DNA of 34,142 nt from Streptomyces sp. NRRL S-337 (GCF_000720175.1 NZ_JOIX01000078.1:1-34142), one strand, 5' to 3'; positions 23,148-31,865 are shown, counted from the first letter of the stretch. The notes: generated by a model from the letters alone, not told the origin. Translations and numbers: made by a program.

Positions 23148-24152
23148 GTGGCGCGACACGCGAGGCGGCGGACCCCGGGCCCGCTGCGCACCCCCCTGCT
23201 GACCCGCGGCGGCAAGGCCGTGACGACGGCCCTCGGCATGGCGTTCTGCCTGGCCGCGGCACCGGCCGTGCACGCGGCCGAGAGCGCCCGGGGCAGCGCC
23301 GCCGCCGGTGACCGGCCGACCCGGGCCCCCGACGCGCCCTGGACCAGCCGGGACGCCGCCGCCTACTGGACGCCAGAGCGGATGGCCGCCGCCGCACCGG
23401 CCGCGAAGGCCACAGGGGCGAGCAAGTCCTCCCCGGCCGCAAGACCGTCCGGTGCCGCCGCCCGACTCCCCGCCACCGCCCGGCACTTCGACGGCATCCC
23501 GACCGTCGGCGTGCTGTTCTCGGTGGACGGTGACGCCCGGGCCCACCACTGCACCGCCAGCGTCGTGCACAGCCCGCACCGCAACCTGATCCTCACCGCG
23601 GGGCACTGCAACCCGGGCGACCGTGCCGCGTTCGTCCCGCAGTATCGTTCCGGCGCGCAGACCCAGCCGCACGGGGTGTGGGCGATCGACGAGTCCTTCG
23701 CCTACCCGGACCGCGGCACCACCGGCGACAAGTCCGACCTCGACTTCGCCTTCGCCACCGTCGAGGCGGACGCGGACGGCCGCGCCCTGGAGGACGTCAC
23801 CGGCGGCAACATCCTCGCCCCGACGCCCGGTTACACCAACGACGTCACCGTCGTCGGCTACCCCAACGTCCGCAACGACCCGGAGGACCGGGCGGTGCGC
23901 TGCGCCACCCAAACCTCCCGGCTCGCCGGCACCGACCAACTCCGCATGGAGTGCGGTGGTTTCTACGGCGGCACCTCGGGCAGCCCCTGGCTCACCGGCT
24001 TCGACGAGCGGACCGGGACCGGCCGGATCATCGGGCTGATCGGCGGTCTCAACGGCGGCGGCCCCAAGGGCCCGAACAGCGACCGGGTCTCCTACAGCCC
24101 GTACTTCGGGGCGAAGATCCTCAGCCTGTACGCCCGCGCGACCAAGGCCTGA
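23148..24152 (+). CDS. Secreted trypsin-like serine protease
   Basis: This 334-residue protein has a signal peptide: basic start (ARHARRRTP), hydrophobic core (VTTALGMAFCLAAAPA) and a predicted cut after VHA (43). A disordered Ala/Pro pro-region follows (~44-110). The S1/V8-like protease domain has the triad H153 (LTAGHC), D199 (SDLDFAFA) and S277 (GGTSGSPW). Cys pairs C135/C154 and C252/C269 could form disulfides. The substrate is unknown. The long pro-region suggests activation by cleavage. It starts with GTG 2 nt after the cutA stop; GAGGAG in the end of cutA serves as Shine-Dalgarno. A strong hairpin follows. Confidence 0.92.
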   Translation: MARHARRRTPGPLRTPLLTRGGKAVTTALGMAFCLAAAPAVHAAESARGSAAAGDRPTRAPDAPWTSRDAAAYWTPERMAAAAPAAKATGASKSSPAARPSGAAARLPATARHFDGIPTVGVLFSVDGDARAHHCTASVVHSPHRNLILTAGHCNPGDRAAFVPQYRSGAQTQPHGVWAIDESFAYPDRGTTGDKSDLDFAFATVEADADGRALEDVTGGNILAPTPGYTNDVTVVGYPNVRNDPEDRAVRCATQTSRLAGTDQLRMECGGFYGGTSGSPWLTGFDERTGTGRIIGLIGGLNGGGPKGPNSDRVSYSPYFGAKILSLYARATKA

Positions 24153-24173
24153 GACCGGGACAGGGGTCAGAGG

Positions 24174-24206
24174 CGGAGGCGCGCGCCGCTCGGCGCAGCG
24201 CCTCCG
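24174..24206. terminator. Strong G+C-rich hairpin between convergent genes
   Basis: CGGAGGCGC (24174-24182) pairs with GCGCCTCCG (24198-24206). Inside, GCGCCG pairs with CGGCGC. The stem is about 15 bp with one unpaired A and no T-run, as is usual in Streptomyces. It separates the protease gene from the DUF218 gene and could serve both. Confidence 0.65.
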
Positions 24207-24272
24207 TCACGCCTCAGCGCAGTGCCTCAGCCAGCGCCCCCGCCGGCCTCAGCGCAGCGCCTCCGTCACGCC
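24194..24272. repeat. Duplicated 3' end of the DUF218 gene
   Basis: GCGCAGCGCCTCCGTCACGCC occurs at 24252-24272 region (encoding the last residues of the DUF218 protein) and again near 24194-24214; a third, degenerate copy with CAGCGCAGTGCCTCAG lies between. The extra copies form the right arm of the terminator hairpin. Confidence 0.7.
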
Positions 24273-24956
24273 CTTCTCGCGCGGGCCGAGGAACTGCGGG
24301 TCGGGCCGTAGCAGCGCGTCCGCCGCCGCCTTCCCGGCCGCGAAGATCTCCCGCACACCGCCGTACGCCCAGGTCACATCGCGATTGGCGGCGACCCCGA
24401 CCCCGTAGGAGTCGATCCCGGCCGCCGTGCAGAGCGCGAGCGCACGCCGGATGTGGAAGCCCTGGCTGACCAGCACCGCCCGGTCCACGCCGAAGATCCG
24501 GCGGGCCCGGCTGCAGGAGTCCCAGGTGTCGAAGCCCGCGTAATCGCTGACGATCTTCCGGGCCGGGACGCCGTGGTGCACCAGATAGCCGCGCATGGCG
24601 TCCGGTTCGTCGTAGTCGTGGCGGCTGTTGTCACCGGTGACCAGGAGGGCCCGGACGGCGCCCCGCCGGTAGAGCGCGGCCGCCGCGTCCAGCCGGTGGG
24701 CGAGGTACGGGGAGGGTTTGCCGTCCCACAGGCCCGCGCCGAAGACGATGGCGACCGGTGCGGCGGGGGCGTCGGCGACGGTCCGCACCCGGGGGCCCGC
24801 GGTGGCGTTCAGCCAGGTCGCCGGGGCCAGCGCGAGCACCGTCGCGGCCACCACGGCCTGGTAGGCACGGCGTTGCCCGCGCCGGGTCCGCGGCAGCCGC
24901 AGCCGGGACACCCCGCCCCGTATGCGCCGCACCAGCCCTGCCACCGGCTCTCGCAT
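24249..24956 (-). CDS. DUF218 (SanA/YdcF/ElyC-like) membrane protein
   Basis: This 235-residue protein has a basic head, one membrane anchor (~32-48, AYQAVVAATVLALAPATWL) and a DUF218 domain facing outward. The signature pieces are VAIVFGAGLWDGKPSPYLAHRLDAA, ALLVTGDNSRHDYDEPDAMRGYLVHHGVPARKI, DTWDSCSRARRIFG and AVLVSQGFHIRRALALC. This family includes SanA (vancomycin sensitivity) and ElyC (envelope biogenesis). An envelope role is likely but the reaction is unknown. The ATG at 24956 sits after a G-rich stretch. Upstream is a 325-bp repeat-rich region. Confidence 0.9.
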   Translation of the reverse strand: MREPVAGLVRRIRGGVSRLRLPRTRRGQRRAYQAVVAATVLALAPATWLNATAGPRVRTVADAPAAPVAIVFGAGLWDGKPSPYLAHRLDAAAALYRRGAVRALLVTGDNSRHDYDEPDAMRGYLVHHGVPARKIVSDYAGFDTWDSCSRARRIFGVDRAVLVSQGFHIRRALALCTAAGIDSYGVGVAANRDVTWAYGGVREIFAAGKAAADALLRPDPQFLGPREKGVTEALR

Positions 24957-24973
24957 GACCCGCCCCCGTCCCC

Positions 24974-25041
24974 GATCGCAAGTGATCGCAGTCGCTCGCA
25001 CCCGGACCAGGCCGGACTGCATCTGATCGCGTCTGATCGCG
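24974..25041. repeat. GATCGC direct repeats with 10-bp period
   Basis: GATCGCAAGT, GATCGCAGTC and GCTCGCACCC start at 24974, 24984 and 24994. TCTGATCGCG occurs at 25022-25031 and 25032-25041. They lie upstream of the DUF218 gene and may be a multi-site binding region. Confidence 0.7.
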
Positions 25042-25107
25042 ATCGTGTCTGCAGGCACCGACGCCCACCGGCCGATGATGGTTGCAGGGCCACCCGGCAT
25101 CGTGGCC

Positions 25108-25226
25108 GACGACGCACGCCTGACGACGCACGCCCGACGACATACGCCCGACGACATACGCCCGCAGCCGCGTCGCGCCGCACCGCCGATGCCGTACGAC
25201 CCTGCCGTCGATGCCGTACGACCCTG
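25108..25226. repeat. Four 14-bp tandem repeats and an 18-bp direct repeat
   Basis: GACGAC(GC/AT)ACGCC(T/C) occurs four times at 25108, 25122, 25136 and 25150. CGATGCCGTACGACCCTG occurs at 25187-25204 and 25209-25226. A further GGAGAGGACC-type motif recurs about every 19 bp up to the GGCT-like gene's Shine-Dalgarno. The divergent gap 24957-25281 thus consists mostly of short repeats. Confidence 0.85.
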
Positions 25227-25281
25227 GAGAGGACCCGACACCCTGGAGGGGACCCCACCACCCGGGAGAGGACCGCGCCCC

Positions 25282-25842
25282 ATGACCACCGAGCCCGAGC
25301 GCCTGCCCTTCTTCGTCTACGGAACGCTGCTCCCCGGCCAGGCCAACCACGCCTGGGCGCTCCGCGGCCGGACCGCCCACGAGGAACCGGCCCGGATCGC
25401 CGGCGCGCTGCTCTACGACGGCCCCGGCTACCCGTACGCGATCCCCGGGCCGCCGGACGCGACGGTGCACGGCGCGCTCGTCCACCCCCGGGCCGCCGAT
25501 TACGACGAGGTGCGGACGGTTCTGGACCGGCTGGAGGACTACGCCCCCGGCGACCCGCGCAACCTCTACGAGCGGGTGGTCACCGACGCGGTCCGCCCGG
25601 ACGGCCGCACCGTACGGGCCTGGGTCTACCTGGCCGCCGAGCCGCTCGCCGCCCGCCTGCGCACGACCGGCACCCCCATAGGAGGCGGCGACTGGCTGGC
25701 CGCCGCCCCCGTCGAGCACGTCCCTCACCGGGCCGGTTCCGGGGCTCCCCACCACCCGGTGGGCTCCGGCACTCCGGCGACTAACCTGGAAGATCCCTCC
25801 CGTAGTACCGAGGGCCCTTCACCTACCGCAGAACAGGTCTGA
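25282..25842 (+). CDS. Gamma-glutamylcyclotransferase-like (AIG2/GGCT fold) protein
   Basis: This 186-residue protein has the family's first motif PFFVYGTLLPGQ (9-20), then GALLYDGPGYPYAIPG, VHGALVHP and DRLEDYAPGDPRNLYERVV with the expected acidic residue (E85 region), and VRAWVYLA. The family releases 5-oxoproline from gamma-glutamyl amines or handles related substrates; actinomycetes lack glutathione, so the natural substrate is uncertain. The ATG at 25282 has GGGAGAGGA upstream. The last ~45 residues are low complexity, and a TAACCT hexamer near 25783 could drive the downstream deaminase, so the tail may overlap a promoter. Confidence 0.85.
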   Translation: MTTEPERLPFFVYGTLLPGQANHAWALRGRTAHEEPARIAGALLYDGPGYPYAIPGPPDATVHGALVHPRAADYDEVRTVLDRLEDYAPGDPRNLYERVVTDAVRPDGRTVRAWVYLAAEPLAARLRTTGTPIGGGDWLAAAPVEHVPHRAGSGAPHHPVGSGTPATNLEDPSRSTEGPSPTAEQV

Positions 25843-25847
25843 CCAGC

Positions 25848-26936
25848 GTGGCTTCCTCCCCGAACCCCTCCACCGACCGGCCGGCCGCCGGGCCGCTGCC
25901 CAAGGCGGAACTGCACCTGCACATCGAGGGCACGCTGGAGCCCGGACTGGCCTTCGCGCTCGCCCGGCGCAACGGCGTGCGGCTGCCCTACGCCACCGAG
26001 GACGAACTGCGCCGCGCCTACTCCTTCGAGGACCTGCAGTCCTTCCTGGACCTGTACTACGCGCTGATGGCCGTGCTGCGCACCGAGGACGACTTCGCCG
26101 ACCTCGCGCACGCCTATCTGGCCCGCGCCAAGGAGCAGGGCGTACGGCACGCCGAGATCTTCTTCGATCCGCAGGCGCACACCGCGCGCGGCGTCGCGAT
26201 CGGCACGGTGATCAACGGCCTGGCCCGGGCGCTGGACGCCGCCGAGGAGACGTACGGCATCAGCACCCGGCTGATCATGTGCTTCCTCCGCGACGAGAGC
26301 GCCGAGTCGGCCCTGACCACCTTCGAGGCGGCCCGGCCGCACCTGCACCGGCTCACCGCTGTCGGGCTGGACTCGGCCGAGGTCGGGCATCCGCCGGTGA
26401 AGTTCCGGGAGGTCTTCGCGCTGGCGAAGGAGGCCGGGCTCAAGTGCGTGGCGCACGCGGGCGAGGAGGGCCCGCCGGCGTACGTCTGGGAGGCCCTGGA
26501 CATCCTCGGCGTGGACCGGATCGACCACGGGGTGCGCTCCATGGAGGACGAGCGGCTGGTCGCCCGCCTGGTGGCGGACCAGGTGCCGCTCACGGTCTGC
26601 CCGCTGTCCAACCTCCGTCTGCGGGTGGTCGACGACCTGGCGGATCATCCGCTGCCCGCGATGCTGGACGCCGGGCTGCTGGTGACCGTCAACTCCGACG
26701 ACCCGGCGTACTTCGGGGGCTACGCGGACGACAACTTCACCGCCGTACGCGACGCCCTCGGCCTCGACGAGGCGACCCTGCGCACCCTCGCCCGCCACTC
26801 CTTCCGCGCGTCCTTCCTGGACGAGCCGACGCGCGAGCGCTACCTGAAGGAGATCGACGCCCACGAGGTCGCCGCCAGGGAGAGCGACGAGGCGAGCGGC
26901 GGGCACCGGGCGGAGGACGGCGCACACGGGGCGTAA
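25848..26936 (+). CDS. Adenine/adenosine deaminase family hydrolase
   Basis: This 362-residue zinc hydrolase is of normal length. Metal and catalytic residues are visible: H23 and H25 ([12 protein letters not shown]), H203 and E206 (VAHAGEEGP), DHGVRS, and D284-D285 ([11 protein letters not shown]). The segments [22 protein letters not shown] and [12 protein letters not shown] match the adenine deaminase branch as I know it better than classical adenosine deaminase (HLDGA, NTDDP). It would turn adenine to hypoxanthine, or adenosine to inosine, in purine salvage. Common annotation is adenosine deaminase. The GTG start at 25848 lies 5 nt after the GGCT-like stop. A 20-bp duplication follows its stop. 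Confidence 0.9.
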   Translation: MASSPNPSTDRPAAGPLPKAELHLHIEGTLEPGLAFALARRNGVRLPYATEDELRRAYSFEDLQSFLDLYYALMAVLRTEDDFADLAHAYLARAKEQGVRHAEIFFDPQAHTARGVAIGTVINGLARALDAAEETYGISTRLIMCFLRDESAESALTTFEAARPHLHRLTAVGLDSAEVGHPPVKFREVFALAKEAGLKCVAHAGEEGPPAYVWEALDILGVDRIDHGVRSMEDERLVARLVADQVPLTVCPLSNLRLRVVDDLADHPLPAMLDAGLLVTVNSDDPAYFGGYADDNFTAVRDALGLDEATLRTLARHSFRASFLDEPTRERYLKEIDAHEVAARESDEASGGHRAEDGAHGA

Positions 26937-26984
26937 CGCCTGGGCACATGAGGCGCCATGCCGTCGCACACGGGGCGTAACGCC
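26921..26984 (+). repeat. Exact 20-bp duplication of the deaminase gene end
   Basis: CGCACACGGGGCGTAACGCC occurs at 26921-26940, including the deaminase TAA, and again at 26965-26984, 44 bp later. The rest of the gap to 27058 shows nothing else but a near -10 (CACGCT at 27047-27052). Confidence 0.92.
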
Positions 26985-27058
26985 GGCGGCAGGCACCTGG
27001 AACACGGAGTTCCCCGCGAAGAAACGGCAGCGCAACGCCCGGCTGCCACGCTCGGATC

Positions 27059-27940
27059 ATGACGGTGCCGATACCGCAGCCCTCCGCCTCCGCCTCCCCC
27101 GCGCCGCTCGGTGTGGGGGAGCTCGCCGCCGAGATCACCGCCCAGCTCAGCAGAGGGCTCCGCACGGTCCGGCTGCACGGCTTCCGCCCACCGCGCCCGG
27201 CGGCCCCCGCCCTCGTCGCCGTCGCGCACGGCAGCCGGGACCCGCGCGCCCTGCCGGCCGTCCGCGCGCTCCTCGACCGCGTCCGTGCGCTCCGCCCCGG
27301 CCTCCCCGTACGGCTCGGGCACATCGAGCTCAACCGGCCGCTGCTCGCCGACACCCTCGCGGACCTCCGCGGCGACGCCGTCCTCGTCCCGCTGCTTTTC
27401 GGCCACGGCTACCACGTCACCCACGACCTGCCCGCCGCGCTCGCGGCCGCACCCCATCTGACCGGCCGGATCGCCGCCCCGCTCGGCCCGCACCCGCTCC
27501 TCGCCGAGGCGCTGCACGGCCGGCTGCTGGAGGCCGGCGCCGCCGCGGGGCGCGGGAGCACGGCCGTGGTCCTGGCCGCCGCCGGCTCCCGGGCCGCCCG
27601 CTCCGCCCGGGACACCGAGCACACCGCCCGCCTCCTCTCCGCCCGCCTCGGCGGCCTCCCGGTCGTCCCCGCCTACGCGTCCGCCGCCGCCCCGACCGTC
27701 GCCGAAGCCGTCCGGACGCTGACCGCCGCCGGCCACGAGCGGATCGCGCTGGCCGGCTGCTTCACCGCACCCGGCCGCTTCGCCACCCAGTGCGCGGCCG
27801 CCGCCCCCGGCGTCGCCGCCGCGCCCCTGGGAGACCACCCCGCGCTGGCCCGCCTCGTACTGCACCGCTACGACCAGGCGCTCCTGACCCGCACCGGATC
27901 CGGTCCCGAAAGCATCAGGGCGGCTACCGTCGCTGTATGA
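27059..27940 (+). CDS. CbiX/SirB-like sirohydrochlorin chelatase
   Basis: This 293-residue protein has two CbiX-like halves. The first has [63 protein letters not shown]; its His residues are the metal-binding set. The second ([42 protein letters not shown]) is degenerate, with Ser-rich replacement of the usual His. It would insert iron, cobalt or nickel into sirohydrochlorin. Siroheme is needed by NirB in this window, but the genes are not linked as an operon. CACGCT lies 6 nt before the ATG. Its stop overlaps the dGTPase start (ATGA). Confidence 0.85.
   Translation: MTVPIPQPSASASPAPLGVGELAAEITAQLSRGLRTVRLHGFRPPRPAAPALVAVAHGSRDPRALPAVRALLDRVRALRPGLPVRLGHIELNRPLLADTLADLRGDAVLVPLLFGHGYHVTHDLPAALAAAPHLTGRIAAPLGPHPLLAEALHGRLLEAGAAAGRGSTAVVLAAAGSRAARSARDTEHTARLLSARLGGLPVVPAYASAAAPTVAEAVRTLTAAGHERIALAGCFTAPGRFATQCAAAAPGVAAAPLGDHPALARLVLHRYDQALLTRTGSGPESIRAATVAV
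27925..27930 (+). promoter_or_regulatory. -10 hexamer TACCGT, possible internal leaderless promoter for dgt
   Basis: TACCGT, CGCTGT, then the ATG at 27937 (6-nt gap). It lies inside the chelatase gene's end, so dgt could be both coupled to that gene and separately initiated. Confidence 0.45.
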
Positions 27941-29250
27941 CGGGCACACGACCGACCATTTCCGGCTACACCGCGGCCGATACCGAACGCTGGGTCCCCG
28001 AGCCCGACAAACGCCCGGGCCGCACCGCCTTCCAGCGCGACCGCGCCCGGGTGCTGCACTCCGCGGCGCTGCGCAGACTGGCCGGCAAGACCCAGGTCGT
28101 CACCCCCGGCACGCTCACCCACGCCTGGGACGCCAGCCCGCGCACCCGGCTGACCCACTCCCTGGAGTGCGCCCAGGTCGGCCGGGAACTGGGCGCCGCC
28201 CTCGGCTGCGACCCCGACCTGGTCGAGACCGCCTGTCTGGCGCACGACCTCGGCCACCCGCCCTTCGGGCACAACGGGGAACAGGCCCTCAACGAAGTCG
28301 CCGCGCCCTGCGGCGGCTTCGAGGGCAACGCCCAGTCGCTGCGGCTGCTGGCCCGTCTGGAGCCCAAGCGGTTCGTGCCCGCACCGGACGGCTCGGTGCT
28401 CAGCGTCGGCCTCAACCTCACCCGCGCCGCCCTCGACGCCGCCACCAAGTACCCCTGGCCGCGCGGCGCGCACCCCACCGACCCGGACTCCCCGAAGTTC
28501 GGGGTCTACGAGGACGACCGGCCGGTCTTCGCCTGGTTCCGGCAGGACGCGCCCGACACGGCACGCAGCTTCGAGGCGCAGGTCATGGACTGGTCCGACG
28601 ACGTGGCGTATTCGGTGCACGACGTCGAGGACGGGCTGCACGCCGGGCACCTCGACCCCAACCTCCTGCTCGCCGACGCCGAGCGCACCGAGATCTTCGC
28701 GGTCGCCGCCGAGCGCTACGCCCCGGGCGCCGGCCCCGAGGAACTGGCCGCGGCGCTGGACCGCCTGCTGGAGCAGGAGTGGTGGCCGCACGGCTACGAC
28801 GGCAGCGCGCTCGCCCAGGCCCGCCTCAAGGACGCCACCAGCCAGCTGATCGGCCGCTTCTGCCTCGCCGCGGAGGGCGCGACGCGGGCCCGGTGGGGGA
28901 GCGGCCGGCTGACCCGGTACACCGCGGAGCTGGTGGTTCCGGCCGAAACCCGGCTGGAATGCGCCGTTTTGAAAGCGGTCGCCGACCGGTACGTGATGCA
29001 GCGCCCCGACCAGGAGGCCCTCCGCGCCGATCAGCGCATCGTCATCGCCGAACTGGCCGAGGCACTGCTCGCCCGGGCCCCCGACGGCCTTGACCCGCAG
29101 TTCCGTTCGCTGTTCGAGGCGGCTCCCGACGATACCGCGCGGATGCGGGCCGTCATCGACCAGATCGCGGCCTTGACGGACACGACGGCCCGCTCCCTGC
29201 ACGCCCGTCTCACCCGACGGCCCGGTAACGCGCCGGGCAACCCAGGGTGA
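27937..29250 (+). CDS. dgt: Deoxyguanosinetriphosphate triphosphohydrolase-like protein
   Basis: This 437-residue HD-superfamily enzyme splits dNTPs into deoxynucleoside and triphosphate, adjusting the dNTP pool. The metal site is intact: H74 (RLTHSLEC), H103-D104 ([16 protein letters not shown]) and the later D in [17 protein letters not shown]. The start region ([28 protein letters not shown]) is the conserved family opening. It lacks the insertions of the E. coli enzyme and fits the dGTPase-like type 2 group. Its ATG overlaps the chelatase stop. In Streptomyces it commonly lies near dnaG, as here. Confidence 0.93.
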   Translation: MTGTRPTISGYTAADTERWVPEPDKRPGRTAFQRDRARVLHSAALRRLAGKTQVVTPGTLTHAWDASPRTRLTHSLECAQVGRELGAALGCDPDLVETACLAHDLGHPPFGHNGEQALNEVAAPCGGFEGNAQSLRLLARLEPKRFVPAPDGSVLSVGLNLTRAALDAATKYPWPRGAHPTDPDSPKFGVYEDDRPVFAWFRQDAPDTARSFEAQVMDWSDDVAYSVHDVEDGLHAGHLDPNLLLADAERTEIFAVAAERYAPGAGPEELAAALDRLLEQEWWPHGYDGSALAQARLKDATSQLIGRFCLAAEGATRARWGSGRLTRYTAELVVPAETRLECAVLKAVADRYVMQRPDQEALRADQRIVIAELAEALLARAPDGLDPQFRSLFEAAPDDTARMRAVIDQIAALTDTTARSLHARLTRRPGNAPGNPG

Positions 29251-29564
29251 CCCTAGGGGGGAAGCCCCTCTTCCCCCCTCACGCTCCGTGCGGGACGCTC
29301 GGACCCGACCGTTATCGAACGGCGAACAGAGAGAACCCCGCCAACACCGCACACATCTACGAGGGAAAGCACCACCGCCCACACCTACGGGAGACAGCAC
29401 CACCGCCACACCTACGGGCGACAGCACACCGGGCCGGCGCATCGGGACAGCGCACCCGGTCGGCACACGGGGGAAGGCACACCGGAAACACCACACCGGG
29501 GGCACATCGGGGGCGTTTACGGACGCGGACGCGGACGTACGGCACCGCAACGAGGAGGAAGCAA
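29251..29564 (+). other. 314-bp gap with an inverted repeat and 27-30-bp repeats (leader of the flavoprotein)
   Basis: CCGTT-ATCG-AACGG (29309-29322) is a perfect dyad. Three repeats of ACACCTACGGG(A/C)GACAGCACCACCGCC type follow, starting at 29351, 29381 and 29408 (the first degenerate, the last cut short). A purine-poor CACC/GGCACA-rich stretch leads to GAGGAGGA before the GTG at 29565. No gene is convincing here. If the promoter lies near the dyad, the leader is about 240 nt long. Confidence 0.6.
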
Positions 29565-30830
29565 GTGGTCGACGCACACCAGACGTTCGTCATCGTCGGG
29601 GGTGGCCTGGCCGGGGCGAAGGCCGCGGAAACGCTCCGTTCCGAGGGCTTCACCGGCCGGGTGATCCTCATCTGTGACGAGCGCGACCACCCGTACGAGC
29701 GCCCGCCGCTCTCCAAGGGGTACCTGCTCGGCAAGGAGGAGCGCGACAGCGTCTTCATCCACGAACCCGCCTGGTACGCCCAGGCACACATCGAGCTCCA
29801 CCTGGGCCAGCCCGCCGTCCACCTGGACCCGGCCGGCCGCACCGTCCGCCTCGGGGACGGCACCCTCATCGCCTACGACAAGCTGCTGCTGGCCACCGGC
29901 GCCGAACCGCGCCGCCTGGACATCCCCGGCACCGGCCTGGCCGGCGTGCACCACCTGCGCCGCCTCGCCCACGCCGAACGGCTCCGCGGCGTCCTGGCCT
30001 CCCTCGGCCGGGAAAACGGCCGGCTGGTCATCGCGGGCGCCGGCTGGATCGGCCTGGAGGTCGCCGCCGCGGCCCGCTCCTACGGCGCCGAGGTCACCGT
30101 CGTCGAACCCGCACCCACCGCCCTGCACGGCATCCTCGGCCCCGAACTCGGCGCCCTCTTCACCGACCTGCACCGCGAACACGGCGTTCGCTTCCACTTC
30201 GGCGCCCGCCTCACCGAAATCGTCGGCCAGGACGGCATGGTCGTCGCCGTCCGCACCGACGACGGCGAGGAACACCCCGCCCACGACGTGCTCGCCGCGA
30301 TCGGCGCCGCCCCACGCACCGCCCTCGCCGAACAGGCCGGCCTCGACCTCGCCGACCCCCACACCGGCGGCGGCATCGCCGTCGACGCGGCGCTGCGCAC
30401 CTCCGACCCGTACGTCTACGCCGCCGGCGACGTCGCCGCCGCCGACCACCCCCTGCTCGACACCCGCATCCGGGTCGAGCACTGGGCCAACGCCCTCAAC
30501 GGCGGCCCGGCCGCCGCCCGCGCCATGCTCGGCCAGGACATCAGCTACGACCGCGTCCCGTACTTCTTCTCCGACCAGTACGACGTCGGAATGGAGTACT
30601 CCGGATACGCCCCGCCCGGCTCGTACGCCCAGGTCGTCTGCCGCGGCGACGTCGCCAAGCGGGAGTTCGTCGCCTTCTGGCTCGCCACCGACGGCCGGCT
30701 CCTGGCGGGCATGAACGTCAACGTCTGGGACGTCGCCGAGACCATCCAGCAACTCATCCGCAGCGGTGCCCCGTTGGAGCCCGCCGCGCTGGCCGATCCG
30801 GATGTTCCGCTCGCCTCGCTGCTCCCATAG
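29565..30830 (+). CDS. Ferredoxin/rubredoxin reductase-like FAD oxidoreductase
   Basis: This 421-residue protein has an FAD site (VIVGGGLAGAKAAETLR, 10-26), DERDHPYERPPLSKGYL (family motif with the Pro-Pro-Leu-Ser-Lys segment), an NAD(P) site (VIAGAGWIGLEVAAAARSYG), YAAGDVA (FAD closing) and a C-terminal reductase domain (VEHWANALNGG, YFFSDQYDVGMEYSGY). It passes electrons from NAD(P)H to a ferredoxin or similar partner in the cytoplasm; the partner is not nearby. GTG 29565 is chosen for GAGGAGGA about 6 nt upstream; the frame extends further but reads as repeats. Its TAG stop is part of the -10 of the next gene. Confidence 0.92.
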   Translation: MVDAHQTFVIVGGGLAGAKAAETLRSEGFTGRVILICDERDHPYERPPLSKGYLLGKEERDSVFIHEPAWYAQAHIELHLGQPAVHLDPAGRTVRLGDGTLIAYDKLLLATGAEPRRLDIPGTGLAGVHHLRRLAHAERLRGVLASLGRENGRLVIAGAGWIGLEVAAAARSYGAEVTVVEPAPTALHGILGPELGALFTDLHREHGVRFHFGARLTEIVGQDGMVVAVRTDDGEEHPAHDVLAAIGAAPRTALAEQAGLDLADPHTGGGIAVDAALRTSDPYVYAAGDVAAADHPLLDTRIRVEHWANALNGGPAAARAMLGQDISYDRVPYFFSDQYDVGMEYSGYAPPGSYAQVVCRGDVAKREFVAFWLATDGRLLAGMNVNVWDVAETIQQLIRSGAPLEPAALADPDVPLASLLP

Positions 30831-30833
30831 CGT
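30828..30833 (+). promoter_or_regulatory. -10 hexamer TAGCGT overlapping the upstream stop codon
   Basis: TAGCGT, GCGCCC, then the ATG at 30840 (6-nt gap). The TAG is the stop codon of the flavoprotein, so one triplet ends translation and helps start transcription. Confidence 0.5.
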
Positions 30834-30839
30834 GCGCCC

Positions 30840-31865
30840 ATGACGCAGAGCCCCAGCGGCCCCAGCAGCCCCAGCGCCCACCCCGGCCCCGGCGCCCCGG
30901 ACACCGTCACCCTCGACGACGTCCGGGACGCCGCCCGGCGGCTGGCGGGCGTGGCCCACCGCACGCCCGTCCTGCGCTCCCGCACCCTCGACGCGCTGGC
31001 CGGCACCGAGACCCACCTCAAGTGCGAGAACTTCCAGCGCATCGGCGCCTTCAAGTTCCGCGGTGCCTACAACGCCCTCTCCCGGCTCGCCCCCGACCAG
31101 CTCGCCCGGGGAGTGGTCGCGTACTCCTCCGGCAACCACGCCCAGGCCGTCGCCCTCGCCGCCCGCGAACTCGGCAGCCACGCCGTCATCGTGATGCCCG
31201 AGGACTCCCCGCGCTCCAAGACGGACGCCACCGCCGGCTACGGCGCCGAGATCGTCCGCTACGACCGCTACACCGGCGACCGGGCCGCCCTCGCCCGGCA
31301 GCTCGCCGAGGACCGAGGACTGGCCCTCATCCCGCCGTACGAGCACCCGCACATCATCGCCGGCCAGGGCACCGCCGCCCTGGAACTGCTGGAGGAGACC
31401 GGCCCGCTCGACGCGCTCCTGGTGCCCGTCGGAGGCGGCGGCCTGATGGCCGGCTCGGCCACCGCCGCCACCGCCCTCGCCCCCGGCATCCGCATGATCG
31501 GCGTCGAGCCGGAGGCCGGCGACGACACCCGGCGCTCACTGGCCGCCGGCCACCCCGTCACCATCCCCGTCCCGCGCACCATCGCCGACGGCCAGGCGGT
31601 CGACACCCCCGGAGCCCTGACCTTCGCGATCAACCAGCGCCTCCTCGACTCGGTGGTCCTGGTCACCGACGACGAGATCCGCGCCGCCATGACGTTCGCC
31701 TTCGAACGACTCAAGATCGTCACCGAGCCCAGCGGCGCCAGCGCCCTGGCCGCCCTCCTCACCGGCAAGGCCGGCCCGCTCCCGCCCCGCACCGGCGTGA
31801 TCATCTCCGGCGGCAACATCGGCCTCGACCGGTTCCTGGCGGTGATGGCGGGCGCCGACGGATGA
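30840..31865 (+). CDS. Threonine/serine dehydratase-like PLP enzyme
   Basis: This 341-residue fold-type II PLP enzyme has K72 in RIGAFKFRGAYNAL as the cofactor lysine, the SSGNHAQ substrate loop (96-102), the glycine-rich phosphate loop PVGGGGLMAG, and a closing SGGNIGLDRF. It deaminates threonine or serine to a 2-oxo acid; serine racemase activity is also possible in this family. There is no C-terminal ACT domain, so feedback by isoleucine is unlikely, and a catabolic role is more likely than isoleucine synthesis. Residues 1-22 are a Pro/Ser-rich head. It follows the flavoprotein by 9 bp. Confidence 0.92.
   Translation: MTQSPSGPSSPSAHPGPGAPDTVTLDDVRDAARRLAGVAHRTPVLRSRTLDALAGTETHLKCENFQRIGAFKFRGAYNALSRLAPDQLARGVVAYSSGNHAQAVALAARELGSHAVIVMPEDSPRSKTDATAGYGAEIVRYDRYTGDRAALARQLAEDRGLALIPPYEHPHIIAGQGTAALELLEETGPLDALLVPVGGGGLMAGSATAATALAPGIRMIGVEPEAGDDTRRSLAAGHPVTIPVPRTIADGQAVDTPGALTFAINQRLLDSVVLVTDDEIRAAMTFAFERLKIVTEPSGASALAALLTGKAGPLPPRTGVIISGGNIGLDRFLAVMAGADG

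Noticed and set aside
25108..25163. CRISPR or origin iterons
   Set aside because: The 14-bp units have no spacers and no replication gene is adjacent; dnaG is distant and chromosomal.
25045..25281. N-terminal extension of the GGCT-like gene through the repeats
   Set aside because: GGGAGAGGA lies just before the ATG at 25282 and the family motif starts at residue 9; the upstream part is repeat sequence.
27868..29577. Minus-strand open frame opposite dgt
   Set aside because: The plus strand encodes an intact HD phosphohydrolase; the opposite frame is a G+C shadow.
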